Of a DNA stretch of 64,000 bases, positions 52,719-61,472 are shown piece after piece. The stretch is from Geoalkalibacter subterraneus (lineage in GTDB: Bacteria; Desulfobacterota; Desulfuromonadia; Desulfuromonadales; Geoalkalibacteraceae). The notes below the pieces were generated by a model. The model worked only from the letters and a program-made list of their open reading frames with translations, made no database searches and had not been told where the DNA came from. Numbering within the stretch: the stretch's first letter is position 1; each line of letters begins with the position of its first letter. The stretch lies in assembly GCF_000827125.1 (NCBI RefSeq), contig NZ_CP010311.1, positions 806,001 to 870,000 of the forward strand, written 5' to 3'. The position numbers and the translations under genes were made by a program.

Positions 52719-53321
52719 TCAACGCGCGGCCTGGTAATGTTGAGCCGACTTCTCCCGCGCGTACTTCCGAATCAAAGCCAGGCCGCGGAACACGCTCAAG
52801 GCACCGCAGGCCAGGCCGGCTGCGCAGGTCAGCTGCGACAGTTGCGGGTGCGGCCAGGCCAGGTTGGCTGCGGTCAAAACTATCAGCAGAGAGGTCGCCA
52901 TGAAAATAATGCCGGTAAGTTTGTGGCTGGAGAAGCTGCCGTAGCCGAGGATCAGGCAGAACATGCCCCACATGAGGAGATAGGGGGCCGATGCGCTGAT
53001 TTCCGGAACTTTTCCGAGGCCGGCCTGAGGAAGGATGAGAACCGGAAGAAGAGACAGCCACATCAGGCCGCAGGAAGTTAGAGAAACCGCCCCGAAGGCA
53101 TTGCCGCGCCGCCATTCATTGAGGCCTGTCAGGGCCTGGCAGCTGCCGCCGTAAAGGAATACGGCTGAAACAAGATACGGAAAATCCATCCATCCGGCCT
53201 GTTGAAGGCCGAGCAGAACGGCGCACATGCCCAGAGTCAGAAAACCTGAGGGGCTTTGAGGTACAGTCAGGCGATCCAGTCCGGAAATATGAGTTTTTTG
53301 CGTTTGTGTTTGAGTCATCAT
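52719..53321 (-). CDS. acetate/succinate transporter, GPR1/FUN34/YaaH (SatP) family
   Basis: A 200-residue membrane protein with six helices. Family marks are NPSG-like SPSGFLTLGMCAVLLGL at the N-terminus and NEWRRGNAFGAVSLTSCGLMWLS in the centre (EWRRGNTFGxxAFxSYGxFW in YaaH). Members take up acetate with protons. GAGGAG lies 8 bases before the ATG at 53321, favoured over the GTG three codons earlier. It has a sigma-54 promoter, an unusual leader hairpin and paired upstream palindromes shared with the OFA transporter gene. Confidence 0.88.
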   Translation of the reverse strand: MMTQTQTQKTHISGLDRLTVPQSPSGFLTLGMCAVLLGLQQAGWMDFPYLVSAVFLYGGSCQALTGLNEWRRGNAFGAVSLTSCGLMWLSLLPVLILPQAGLGKVPEISASAPYLLMWGMFCLILGYGSFSSHKLTGIIFMATSLLIVLTAANLAWPHPQLSQLTCAAGLACGALSVFRGLALIRKYAREKSAQHYQAAR

Positions 53322-53353
53322 GCTGAACACTCCTCGGACGGATGGGGCACGCT

Positions 53354-53395
53354 GGTGAGAGGCCGGACGTCCCTCAACGTCCGACGCCTCTCACC
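53354..53395 (-). promoter_or_regulatory. long stem-loop in the leader of the acetate transporter mRNA
   Basis: On the minus strand GGTGAGAGGC...CGGACGT pairs with ACGTCCG..CCTCTCACC, 17 base pairs interrupted only by a 2-base bulge, with loop TGAGGG. It lies between the predicted transcription start (about 53424) and the ribosome site (about 53330). No T-run follows, so it is not a simple terminator; it could stabilise or regulate the message. Confidence 0.7.
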
Positions 53396-53433
53396 CCGTA
53401 CCTTCAGAGAAAAAGTAACGCTGTTCTGTGATT

Positions 53434-53451
53434 AAGCAAGACGTGTACCAG
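53434..53451 (-). promoter_or_regulatory. sigma-54 promoter of the acetate transporter gene
   Basis: Read on the minus strand, CTGGTACACGTCTTGCTT has GG and GC twelve bases apart (core TGGTACACGTCTTGC at 53450-53436), a near-consensus RpoN site. It predicts transcription from about 53424 toward the gene. Confidence 0.75.
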
Positions 53452-53630
53452 AGTTGATTTTATTTTTTCAAAACGATAAAGGTGCGAAGTTTCAGTGGGT
53501 TGTAAATGGGGGGGAGGCGTTTTGAGATTGCCGGTTGATAGGATGGCCTTTCGCAGCGTTGCGAAACACAGAGACCTGGAGACCTGACTGAGAACAGCAA
53601 TCCCCTTAAAATAGTCGATTTGCAGCCTTT

Positions 53631-53678
53631 TTTGCCGATTTGCAAAAAGATTGAGGAGCCGTTTTGCATTTTTGCGAC
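53631..53678 (-). promoter_or_regulatory. two tandem palindromes upstream of the acetate transporter
   Basis: TTTGCCGATTTGCAAA (53631-53646) and TTTGCATTTTTGCGAC (53663-53678) follow the same TTYGCA-N4-TGCRAA pattern as the sites before the OFA gene, with centres 32 bases apart, and lie about 190 bases upstream of the sigma-54 promoter. The 53322-53739 interval has no gene; weak ORFs there lack coding character. Confidence 0.6.
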
Positions 53679-53739
53679 AGGCAAGGCGGAGAAAAAATAG
53701 CGGTCCTGCGGAGATTTATCAGAAGCGCGCCCATGCCAG

Positions 53740-54861
53740 TCATCGTCGTTTGGACAGACCGGCGGCTTCACCGATACTGAAGGTTCGCCGGTAGTGGTGT
53801 ATTTCAAGGATGGCGATTTTAAGAATACTTGCCACGGGGACACCGATAATCATGCCGAGCACGCCGTAGAGCTTGCCCCCCATGATGATGGCCAGAATCA
53901 CCACCAGCGGGTGCAGGTTGGAAACGCGCGAGATGAGAATGGGGATCAGGATGAAATTGTCGACGATGACCTGCGAGATGAGGATATAAACGATAACGAT
54001 CCACCAGAACTGGCCGCCGAAGCCGAGGTCGACCATGGCGATCAGGATGCCGGGAATCATGCCGACGACAGGGCCGATGTAGGGCACCAGGTTGGAGACA
54101 CCGGCAAAAATTCCGAGCAGCGGTGCATAGCGGATGTCGGTGAACGAAAGGCCGACCATAACGACGACGCCGATGATAACGGCCTCCAGAATGCGGCCGC
54201 GAATAAAGTGTGCCATCTGCCGGCTGATGTAATAGTAGAGGTCGAGGGCCATCTCGAAGTGGCGATTGGGCGCCAGCGAAATAAAAGAGCGCATCAGGCG
54301 GTTGCCGTCTTTGAGAAAAAAGAATGAAAACAGCGGCACCAGGACCATGAGGCTGCCGATGCGCAGGGCCGATTTGGGGGTGCCCGCCAGGATGGTGGCG
54401 AGAATGGCCTCTCCCCAGAGGCGGGTTTTGGTGGAAAGGTCGAAGGTCTCCACCACGGGAAAATGACTTTGCAGGTTATCCTGCCAGTCGCGGATTAAGC
54501 CGACCGCGCGGGTGATGTAGCGCGGCAGGTCCGCGCGCAGCGCCAGCCACATGGTCTCCCAGTGCGGGGCGATCCAGGCCACGAAAAGGAAAAGCAGCAT
54601 GGCGACCAGCACATAAACCACGAAAATGGCAAAGGTGCGGCTGATCTCCTCACGCTCGATAAACTGCACCACCGGTTCCAGCAGAAAGGTCAGGATCAGT
54701 GATAGCAGGATAGGGAGGAAGAGACCGCTCGAGGCCCGCTGCAAAAGGCTGATCAGGTTGCTGGCGGAAGAAAAGAGAGCCAGGCCGGTGGCGATGGCAG
54801 CGGTAAAAACCAGGTAGATCAGGAGAACCTGGGCGCGGGTCAGACCGGGGCGGTTTTCCAT
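53740..54861 (-). CDS. AI-2E family (PerM-like) membrane exporter
   Basis: A 373-residue protein with about seven or eight membrane helices, in the pattern of the AI-2E/PerM family: two N-terminal helices, LLEPVVQFIEREEISRTFA, a large central extracytoplasmic segment (about 95-210) and the C-terminal block with VSNLVPYIGPVVGMIPG and HPLVVILAIIMGGKLYGVLGMI. Members export signalling molecules or ions; the substrate is unknown. The stop of the upstream cNMP-binding gene is 4 bases away on the same strand, suggesting an operon. Confidence 0.88.
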   Translation of the reverse strand: MENRPGLTRAQVLLIYLVFTAAIATGLALFSSASNLISLLQRASSGLFLPILLSLILTFLLEPVVQFIEREEISRTFAIFVVYVLVAMLLFLFVAWIAPHWETMWLALRADLPRYITRAVGLIRDWQDNLQSHFPVVETFDLSTKTRLWGEAILATILAGTPKSALRIGSLMVLVPLFSFFFLKDGNRLMRSFISLAPNRHFEMALDLYYYISRQMAHFIRGRILEAVIIGVVVMVGLSFTDIRYAPLLGIFAGVSNLVPYIGPVVGMIPGILIAMVDLGFGGQFWWIVIVYILISQVIVDNFILIPILISRVSNLHPLVVILAIIMGGKLYGVLGMIIGVPVASILKIAILEIHHYRRTFSIGEAAGLSKRR

Positions 54862-54865
54862 GTAG

Positions 54866-55408
54866 CTATTCCTTGATCTGGGATGCAGAAGGAGGAGGCG
54901 CCTCGGAGCCCTGAACCCCTTTGAGCCGATAGATTTCCAGGGCGGCGGTTTGCAGACGCTCGCTCAGAATCCGGGTCAGCCCGAGGAGGATTTTGGAGGC
55001 GATCATCGGATGCTTCTGCACGGTTTCCATCAGATCAGCGCGAAAAAGGCCGACCAGTTCGCAATTGTCGATGGCAACCGCGGAAGCGGAACGACTGCTC
55101 GGTGAGGTGAGGGTAGACTCTCCGAAAAAATCACCCGCCTCCAGCAGGGCGAGTTCTTCTTCTCCCCCGTCGGGCAGATGACGGTGGATACGCACCCGAC
55201 CTGCACGAATGGCATACATGCCCGACCCCACGTCGCCTTCGGCAAAAACAAGTTCACCCGCTGCGTAGTGGCGGACATGCACCATCGTTTCCAGGTATCT
55301 GAGATCACGCCCTTTAAGTTCACTGAAGGCGGGAATAGTGCCGAGAAAGTAGGCGACCGAATCTTTTTCCGGTTTTTGGCGAAAGATATTGCTCCAGATC
55401 GGATTCAT
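54866..55408 (-). CDS. cyclic nucleotide-binding domain protein
   Basis: A 180-residue protein with a single cNMP-binding beta-barrel (about 20-140): FSELKGRDLRYLETMV, VFAEGDVGSGMYAIRAGRVRIHR and the phosphate cassette region GDFFGESTLTSPSSRSASAVA. No helix-turn-helix follows, so it is not a CRP-type regulator; the C-terminal helix may act on a partner. It lies 4 bases before the PerM-like gene. I chose the ATG at 55408; the in-frame ATG at 55489 would add a 27-residue untypical extension. Confidence 0.82.
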   Translation of the reverse strand: MNPIWSNIFRQKPEKDSVAYFLGTIPAFSELKGRDLRYLETMVHVRHYAAGELVFAEGDVGSGMYAIRAGRVRIHRHLPDGGEEELALLEAGDFFGESTLTSPSSRSASAVAIDNCELVGLFRADLMETVQKHPMIASKILLGLTRILSERLQTAALEIYRLKGVQGSEAPPPSASQIKE

Positions 55409-55612
55409 CCCGTGCAAGATTCCTTTTTGCGAAGATTTGCTCAGCGTCGGCACTGCGGGCGAAAACCCGTGTCGACGCTGAAAATTCATGGCGCATTATA
55501 TCAGGGTCTTGATTGAAGTCCAAAGAATTTGCGGACTTCGGGCCCCGCGTTTGTTTTGCGGCGGGATTGTTGTGATAGGATGAGCTGTGTATTGCCTCCA
55601 AGGAGTGGTTTG

Positions 55613-57457
55613 ATGGCGGAAATCGAGATTGACCTCAAGCGGTTCCCGACGGCCAGCGGCGTATATCTGATGCGCGGCGAAGACGAGACCGTGCTTTATG
55701 TGGGAAAGGCCAAAAACCTGCGGGCGCGTTTGCGCAGCTACTTCAATGCTGCAGGCGATGGTCGCGGGCAGATCCCCTTTCTTATGAATCGCGTGCATCG
55801 CATCGATACGATGGTGACCGATACGGAAAAAGAAGCACTGATTCTGGAAAACACCCTGATCAAGAAATACCGTCCCCGCTACAATATCAACCTGCGTGAC
55901 GACAAGACTTACCTTTCCATCCGTCTCGATCCGCGTGAGGATTTCCCCGCCCTGCAGACCGTGCGCCGAGTGCGCCGGGACGGGGCGCTTTATTTCGGCC
56001 CCTACGCCTCCGGGTCTGCCGTGCGTGAAACGCTCAAGGAAATTTACCGGATTTTTCCTCTTCGGCACTATCCCATGGCCACCTGCCGTCGAAGGGGGCG
56101 CCCTTGCCTCTTTCATCAGATCGGCCAGTGCAGCGCGCCCTGCCATGGCAGAATCAGCCGTGAGGAGTACCGTCACCTGGTCGATGGCGTTGTTGCTCTG
56201 CTTTCAGGGCGTGAAAGTGAAGTTGTCGGCATTCTAACGGAGCGCATGCGGCAGGCCAGTGAGCAGATGCGCTTTGAGGAGGCCGCCCGCCTGCGCGACC
56301 AGATCCAGGCCATCAGCGCGACCGTTGAGAAGCAGAAAGTGGTCGAGGCCGGAGGCGGAGATCAGGATGTGGTCGGTCTGCACCGTGAAGGGGGCGAGGT
56401 GGAAATCGTCCTGATGTTTATCCGCGAGGGGAAATTGATCGGACGCAGAAGCTTTCCCCTTGAATGGCGTCTTGACGAGGATGAACTCCTGGCTGCGTTT
56501 TTAAAGCAGTACTACAGCAGGGATGTCGTCATTCCCGATCAGATTCTGGTCCCTTTCGCGCCTGACGATACCGACTCGCTGGCGGTGTGGCTCTCAGAAA
56601 AACGCGGCAGAAAAGTCCATATCCTGGCTCCACAGCGGGGTGACAAGGTCAGGCTTGTGGAACTGGCGGCGCGCAATGCCGAACAGTCGTTTCGTGAGCG
56701 CGGCAGCCGACGGGAGGCGCGGCGGGAAGTGCTTGAGGAAATCAGGCAGCGTCTGAATCTGTCCCGCATCCCCCGGCGCATGGAATGCTTTGATATCTCC
56801 CATGTTCAGGGCAGCCAGACGGTCGGCAGCATGGTCGTTCTCATCGACGGGGAGCCTGCATCGTCTGAATACCGCCGGTTCAAAATTGCAACGGTCGACG
56901 GCAACGATGATTTCGCCTCGATGCGCGAGGTGCTTGGCAGGCGCTTGCGACGCGGGCTCAGGGAGGAAGATCTTCCTGATTTCATTTTGATTGACGGCGG
57001 TAAGGGGCAGCTGGCAGTGGTGACTGCGGTTCTCGATGAATTGGACCTGCTGGGCAGAGTCGATGTTGCGGGGATGGCCAAAAGCCGGGTGATTTCCAAT
57101 ATGAAAGGGCGGGTGGTCGAGCGCAGCGAGGAGAGGTTTTTTCTGCCGGGGCGCAAAAATCCTGTGGTGCTGCGGCAGGGCAGCGCGGCTCTTTTCATGC
57201 TTGAACGCTTGCGTGACGAAGCGCACCGTTTCGCCATTTCCTATCATCGTAACCTGCGGGGGAAAAATGCCTTGAGTTCAGCCCTGGAAGCGATACCCGG
57301 AGTCGGTGCGGCGCGGCGTAAGCTGCTCCTGAAATATTTCGGCAGCGTTAAGAATATCCGCGCCGCAACCCGTGACGAGTTGGCTGCCGTTGAGGGTTTG
57401 CCGGCCAGGACAGCTGATGCCGTCTATCGGTATTTTCACGAAGACGGGCATTCCTGA
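55613..57457 (+). CDS. uvrC: excinuclease ABC subunit C
   Basis: Makes both incisions in nucleotide excision repair. The 614 residues show the GIY-YIG nuclease at the N-terminus (SGVYLMRGEDETVLYVGKAKNL as parts of it), the UVR helical domain near 205-240 (RMRQASEQMRFEEAARLRDQI), the RNase H-like C-terminal nuclease (MECFDISHVQGSQTVGSMV, LIDGGKGQL) and the helix-hairpin-helix tail (AIPGVGAARRKLLLKYFGS). AAGGAG precedes the ATG at 55613, and the 28 upstream in-frame residues are not part of the family. Confidence 0.97.
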   Translation: MAEIEIDLKRFPTASGVYLMRGEDETVLYVGKAKNLRARLRSYFNAAGDGRGQIPFLMNRVHRIDTMVTDTEKEALILENTLIKKYRPRYNINLRDDKTYLSIRLDPREDFPALQTVRRVRRDGALYFGPYASGSAVRETLKEIYRIFPLRHYPMATCRRRGRPCLFHQIGQCSAPCHGRISREEYRHLVDGVVALLSGRESEVVGILTERMRQASEQMRFEEAARLRDQIQAISATVEKQKVVEAGGGDQDVVGLHREGGEVEIVLMFIREGKLIGRRSFPLEWRLDEDELLAAFLKQYYSRDVVIPDQILVPFAPDDTDSLAVWLSEKRGRKVHILAPQRGDKVRLVELAARNAEQSFRERGSRREARREVLEEIRQRLNLSRIPRRMECFDISHVQGSQTVGSMVVLIDGEPASSEYRRFKIATVDGNDDFASMREVLGRRLRRGLREEDLPDFILIDGGKGQLAVVTAVLDELDLLGRVDVAGMAKSRVISNMKGRVVERSEERFFLPGRKNPVVLRQGSAALFMLERLRDEAHRFAISYHRNLRGKNALSSALEAIPGVGAARRKLLLKYFGSVKNIRAATRDELAAVEGLPARTADAVYRYFHEDGHS

Positions 57458-57486
57458 GTCGACCCACTTTGGAGCGCGCACGAAAA

Positions 57487-57517
57487 AGCCCCCGGCAGTT
57501 TGTGCTGCCGGGGGCTT
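57487..57517 (-). terminator. rho-independent terminator of the OB-fold lipoprotein gene
   Basis: AGCCCCCGGCAG pairs perfectly with CTGCCGGGGGCT over TTTGTG. The A-run on the left becomes a U-run on the minus-strand transcript, so it mainly serves the minus-strand gene; it may also stop uvrC. Confidence 0.85.
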
Positions 57518-57544
57518 GAGAAGAACAATAACCGTTCGGGGGGC

Positions 57545-58336
57545 TTATTCCACCACAACCTCGGCGTCTTCAACGATAATCTCATATACCGTGCCGTGTG
57601 CAATGTCCTTGTCGGTTTCGAGTTTGCCCGAAATTAACACGGTGTCGCCCACTTCAGCGCTTGCTGTAGTGGTGACGGTCAGGTCGGCATTACCTTCTTC
57701 GTCGCCGGTCCCGTCCTGCAGGTGAATCCAGTTCTTACCCATGATCTGGGGGCTGAAACGTACGACCTTGCCGCGCACCTGGATTTCTTCGCCGGCCAGT
57801 TCATCTTTGCGGGTATAGATCTCGGCCACGGTTACGCCGCCTTCTGCTTTGGTCAGGCCGCTGAAGTCTACCTCGACGCTTTTTTCTGCGTTGATGTCGG
57901 GGTGCCCCTGCGGCATCTGTCCGGCACTCATGCCGTTAGCGTCGGCGGCGGCACTTTCTCCGCCAACCATGATCCCGTTGACGAAAAGAATCATGTCGAA
58001 GGTGCGGTCCAGCGAATCGCTGCGGAAATTGTGCATTTGCTGTCCGGGAGCGAGGGCGACGCTGTCGCCGACGGCGACCTTGGTTTCAGGACCGGCAGCC
58101 CAGATCTGCTCTTCCCCGGTGTCGACCAGGACATAGGTGTAGCCGGCGGTATTCATGGTTTCAACGACGATGCCGCTGATTCCGGTGGCTTCAGCCGGCT
58201 TAGCGTTCATCCCGGAAGAAGAGGCGGGCGGATGTCCTTCAGGTTTTTGTGCGGGTTTGGGCGCCTCTTCCTTGCAGGCGGACAGCAGCAGGGCGGTCGT
58301 CAGGGCGGCAGTCAGGAGTAGAAGTGCTCTTTTCAC
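57545..58336 (-). CDS. OB-fold lipoprotein of unknown function
   Basis: A 263-residue lipoprotein (lipobox LLSAC) with a proline-rich linker, then two beta-rich modules. The second has IQVRGKVVRFSPQIMGKNWIHLQDGTG and GDTVLISGKLETDKDIAHG, the pattern of periplasmic OB-fold proteins related to NrfJ. Such proteins are found near cytochrome or metal systems, but no such neighbour occurs here. The GTG at 58336 is chosen for the GGAGG 8 bases upstream and because it opens the signal peptide. Confidence 0.8.
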   Translation of the reverse strand: MKRALLLLTAALTTALLLSACKEEAPKPAQKPEGHPPASSSGMNAKPAEATGISGIVVETMNTAGYTYVLVDTGEEQIWAAGPETKVAVGDSVALAPGQQMHNFRSDSLDRTFDMILFVNGIMVGGESAAADANGMSAGQMPQGHPDINAEKSVEVDFSGLTKAEGGVTVAEIYTRKDELAGEEIQVRGKVVRFSPQIMGKNWIHLQDGTGDEEGNADLTVTTTASAEVGDTVLISGKLETDKDIAHGTVYEIIVEDAEVVVE

Positions 58337-58423
58337 GTATGGATCCTCCATGGTTCTAAAGATGGATGTGCTCAAGTTGTCTTGCGATCAAGCCGGAAGC
58401 GTAGCACAGGCCGCTTGAGAAAC

Positions 58424-59938
58424 TCAAGAGCCTGAAGCATCATTTTCCGTAAAACGACCGTAGAGCATGGTCATTTCCTTGAGTGTCTCCGTCCGGGATT
58501 GAGTCAGCTGATCCCGGCTGAAGCGCCAGTCCCAGTTGCCGCTGCCCTGTCCCGGGCGGTTCATGCGCCCGTCGTTGTCGAGTTCGAGAATGTCCTGCAT
58601 GGGAATGATGCACAGGTTGGCGACGCTGCTCATGGCCGTGCGGATCAGATCCCAGGGCATGTGGTGCAGCCCGTGTCCGAGGTAGGTGCGAACTGCGTCT
58701 TTTTCTTTCTTGTTGCGGGAATTCCACCAGCCCAGAGTGGTGTCGTTATCATGGGTTCCGGTGTAGGCAACGCTGTTGCGTTCGATGTTGTGCGGCAGGT
58801 AGGGATTATTCGGACCTCCGTCAAAAGCGAAATGCAGAACCTTCATGCCGGGGAAGGCGAACCGGTCGCGCAGCTGTTCCACTTCCGGCGTAATCAGCCC
58901 GAGATCTTCCGCAACGATGGGGACTTCGCCGAGTGTGGCCGCAAGCGCTTCGAACAGGCCGCCGCCGGGGCCTTTCATCCATTCTCCGTTGACGGCGGTT
59001 TTCTCGTCGGCCGGGATGGCCCAACAGGCCTCGAATCCGCGAAAATGATCGATGCGCACAATGTCTGCTTGCGCCAGGTTCCAGCGAAACCGTGCAATCC
59101 ACCAGGAATAGCCCTGCGCGGCCATGCGGTCCCAGTGGTAGAGGGGGTTGCCCCAGCGCTGACCATCCTCGCTGAAGTAGTCGGGAGGAACGCCTGCCAC
59201 CAGTGTCGACTCGCCCTCCTCGTCGAGGTGGAACAACTTCTGGTTGGCCCAGACATCCACCGAATCGTAAGCGACAAAAATGGGGAGGTCGCCAAAGATT
59301 CGAATCCCCTTGTTGTTGGCGTACTCCTTCAGGGCGAACCATTGGCTGAAGAAAATGTGCTGCGCGTAGAGTCTCCAGAAGATTTCATCGGCCAACTGCT
59401 CATCCCACCGGGCCAGCGCCTGGGGGTCGCGGTGGCGCAGTTCGGAGGGCCATCGGTTCCAGCTGGTCCCGCCGAAATGATCACGCAGGGCACGAAATCG
59501 GGCGTAATCCCAGAGCCAGTACCCCTGGTGTTCGCGAAAATTTTCAAACTCCTGCCGTCGTTGCGCCGTGGCATTGGCTTTGAAATTGGCCGCCGCTTTG
59601 CGCAGAAGATTTTCCTTATGGTGAGTTGCCCATCCGTAATCGGCCCGGTGCGGATCTGCCGGCTCCATCAATGCGATATCGCACTGATCCAGGTCGCCCC
59701 GGCCGACCAACTCATGCAGATCTATCAGCAGTGGGTTGCCGGCAAAGGCCGAAAAGGCGTTGTAGGGGGAATCGCCGTAGCCGGTGGGATTAAGCGGCAG
59801 AATCTGCCAGACGCTCTGGCCGGTTTCGGTCAGAAAATCCACGAATCGATAGGCTTCTTCCCCAAGGGATCCGATCCCGTGTGGGCCGGGCAGGCTGGTG
59901 GGGTGTAGCAGAATGCCGTTGCAGCGGGTGATCTTCAT
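58424..59938 (-). CDS. malQ: 4-alpha-glucanotransferase (amylomaltase)
   Basis: Transfers alpha-1,4-glucan chains in glycogen or maltodextrin metabolism. The 504 residues match family GH77: GILLHPTSLPGPHGIGSLG, SPYNAFSAFAGNPLLIDL, IRIFGDLPIFVAYDSVDVWAN in parts, the catalytic Asp in VRIDHFRGFE, the Glu in PIVAEDLG and the third acid in YTGTHDNDTT. AGGAG precedes the ATG at 59938; an 18-residue in-frame extension to a GTG is unlikely. It is a single gene with no glycogen genes adjacent. Confidence 0.96.
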   Translation of the reverse strand: MKITRCNGILLHPTSLPGPHGIGSLGEEAYRFVDFLTETGQSVWQILPLNPTGYGDSPYNAFSAFAGNPLLIDLHELVGRGDLDQCDIALMEPADPHRADYGWATHHKENLLRKAAANFKANATAQRRQEFENFREHQGYWLWDYARFRALRDHFGGTSWNRWPSELRHRDPQALARWDEQLADEIFWRLYAQHIFFSQWFALKEYANNKGIRIFGDLPIFVAYDSVDVWANQKLFHLDEEGESTLVAGVPPDYFSEDGQRWGNPLYHWDRMAAQGYSWWIARFRWNLAQADIVRIDHFRGFEACWAIPADEKTAVNGEWMKGPGGGLFEALAATLGEVPIVAEDLGLITPEVEQLRDRFAFPGMKVLHFAFDGGPNNPYLPHNIERNSVAYTGTHDNDTTLGWWNSRNKKEKDAVRTYLGHGLHHMPWDLIRTAMSSVANLCIIPMQDILELDNDGRMNRPGQGSGNWDWRFSRDQLTQSRTETLKEMTMLYGRFTENDASGS

Positions 59939-60079
59939 AAATTTTCTCCTGAAAACGACCATTTCCCCCCTGCAGAGATCAGCAGTGGCCACAGAATGGA
60001 GCGGGGACGTGGTCCGGATGTATGAAAAACAAAGATTTCCTGCACATTATGCCAGAGACACAGGCAATTTAAAGGAGAT

Positions 60080-60865
60080 TCAGGTCTTGGGGCTGTAATG
60101 GCGTTTGAGCCAGTGAGATAATCCGTCGAGGCCGGGAAACAGAACGCGTTCGGTGATGTTGGCCTGATCCAGCTTGTCGCGGATTTCCCATTTGAGTTCA
60201 GCGGGAATGATGATGCGACGCCACAGATCAGGATGCTCGCTGAGCCAATGGTGCAGGATGGAGGTCGGTTTCGACATCACCGAGAAAAACGCGAACTGGT
60301 TGATGATGCGATCATCGATGGATGGCGGCTCGAAGAAGATGACGAATTCGCGATGCGAGAGTTCGTTCAGCTCTTCCAGGCTGCGTACCGCTTCAGAGAG
60401 CATCTCCACCGTAAAGACATTCGCACCCTCTTCGCTCAGTTTCAGGCGCAGCCTCTCCGGCAGCAGGCGGTGCACTTTGAGGTAGTTAACCGCCCAGATG
60501 ACTCCGTCCGTGTCATAACGTTCAAAATTGGCGGTGGCAAAATGCAGGGCGATGAAGGGAGAGTAGGTCCAGTCCAGCAGGCGGGTAGGCAACCCATAAT
60601 GCTGGGCCACACTGAGCCAGTGCCAGAGAGAATCGCGTTCAACGACGGTGCGGTGCGCATATTTCTTGAAATTGCGCAGCAGATGGCGTTCCAGGGTGTC
60701 GAAAGGACCGCCCAGGCGCATGAGGGTGGTTTCGAGGCCGTAGCTCGCATCGGACAGCCCTCGAAAAGCATACCTTGAACGGAAGCGCCCGATGTCGGCG
60801 CTCCAGGAGTCCTCGAAGAGTTGATCCTGCAGCTCGTTCCAGCTCTCGATGCGTATCTCGTTCAC
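60080..60865 (-). CDS. FRG-domain protein
   Basis: A 261-residue cytoplasmic protein of the FRG family, named for its Phe-Arg-Gly motif (YAFRGLSD near residue 37). The second signature QHYGLPTRLLDWTYSPFIALHFA follows. FRG proteins occur in many bacteria, often in defence or mobile contexts; biochemical function is unknown. The GTG at 60865 lies 7 bases after the stop of a small membrane protein and lacks a good ribosome site, suggesting coupled translation. Confidence 0.82.
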   Translation of the reverse strand: MNEIRIESWNELQDQLFEDSWSADIGRFRSRYAFRGLSDASYGLETTLMRLGGPFDTLERHLLRNFKKYAHRTVVERDSLWHWLSVAQHYGLPTRLLDWTYSPFIALHFATANFERYDTDGVIWAVNYLKVHRLLPERLRLKLSEEGANVFTVEMLSEAVRSLEELNELSHREFVIFFEPPSIDDRIINQFAFFSVMSKPTSILHHWLSEHPDLWRRIIIPAELKWEIRDKLDQANITERVLFPGLDGLSHWLKRHYSPKT

Positions 60866-60872
60866 GGGAGCA

Positions 60873-61046
60873 TCAGATTTTGCTGGCGAGGAGATAGGAG
60901 AACCAGGCCGAACCGATGCCGGTGAACAGGGCCAGCATTCCCAGCAGGCCGAATACCAGGGCATGCGCCTGATATTGGCTGCGTACGCACAGAACGCCGA
61001 TGGTCAGAAAAAGGATTCCCAGCGGAATGGAGAGGATGATAACCAC
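60873..61046 (-). CDS. 57-residue small membrane protein
   Basis: A short gene: GTG at 61046 with AGGAG 6 bases upstream, ending TGA at 60873. The product has two hydrophobic helices (starting VVIILSIPLGILFLTIGVLC and ALVFGLLGMLALFTGIG) with a short polar turn (RSQYQ). It lies directly before the FRG-domain gene. The strong ribosome site and hydrophobicity pattern support it as real; the family is not recognised. Confidence 0.65.
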   Translation of the reverse strand: MVIILSIPLGILFLTIGVLCVRSQYQAHALVFGLLGMLALFTGIGSAWFSYLLASKI

Positions 61047-61097
61047 GATGCTCCTCCCGAAAGAGCGGATGGTTGAAAAACAGCGTTGTGAAACACT

Positions 61098-61403
61098 TCA
61101 GAAAAGCTGCATTATTCTAACAAATCCAAGGGGGGGTGTCCATGCCGCAAGTTGTTCAATTTGGCGTTGCATTTGAAGGGCCTTCTGCGTTTGGTAGAAT
61201 TCAGCAGGCGTGAGTCGTGTTAATGCTGATATTTTACAATGAGTTAAGCGTGGGCCGCAGGGCGTGACGGCATCTTCTCCGGTGATGAGCGCACCTGCGC
61301 TCAAACCGTCACCTCGTAATGCGGCCTGGGCAAGCAAATCTAGTGAGTCGTTACTTTTTTGACCTGCGGTGCGCATTCCGGTTGACAATCCCTTTTTCAA
61401 CAT
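61098..61403 (-). CDS. hypothetical protein, doubtful
   Basis: A possible 101-residue product starting at ATG 61403 with AAGGGA upstream. The sequence (MLKKGLSTGMRTAGQKSND onward) has no recognised motif, and composition is not clearly coding. It occupies the otherwise featureless 61047-61472 interval, divergent from the YitT gene. It may be spurious. Confidence 0.3.
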   Translation of the reverse strand: MLKKGLSTGMRTAGQKSNDSLDLLAQAALRGDGLSAGALITGEDAVTPCGPRLTHCKISALTRLTPAEFYQTQKALQMQRQIEQLAAWTPPLGFVRIMQLF

Positions 61404-61472
61404 GTATTCCCTTGCGGTTTCAAAGGTTTTCACCTTTGATACAGGCTGCTTTTTTCAACGGAGGTTCTGTTC

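Noticed and set aside
53460-53843. 127-codon minus-strand frame between the acetate transporter and the exporter gene
   Set aside because: No ribosome site or motif; it spans the regulatory palindromes and runs into the exporter gene in another frame.
58499-59908. 469-codon open frame opposite malQ
   Set aside because: Shadow of MalQ, whose motifs are complete on the minus strand.
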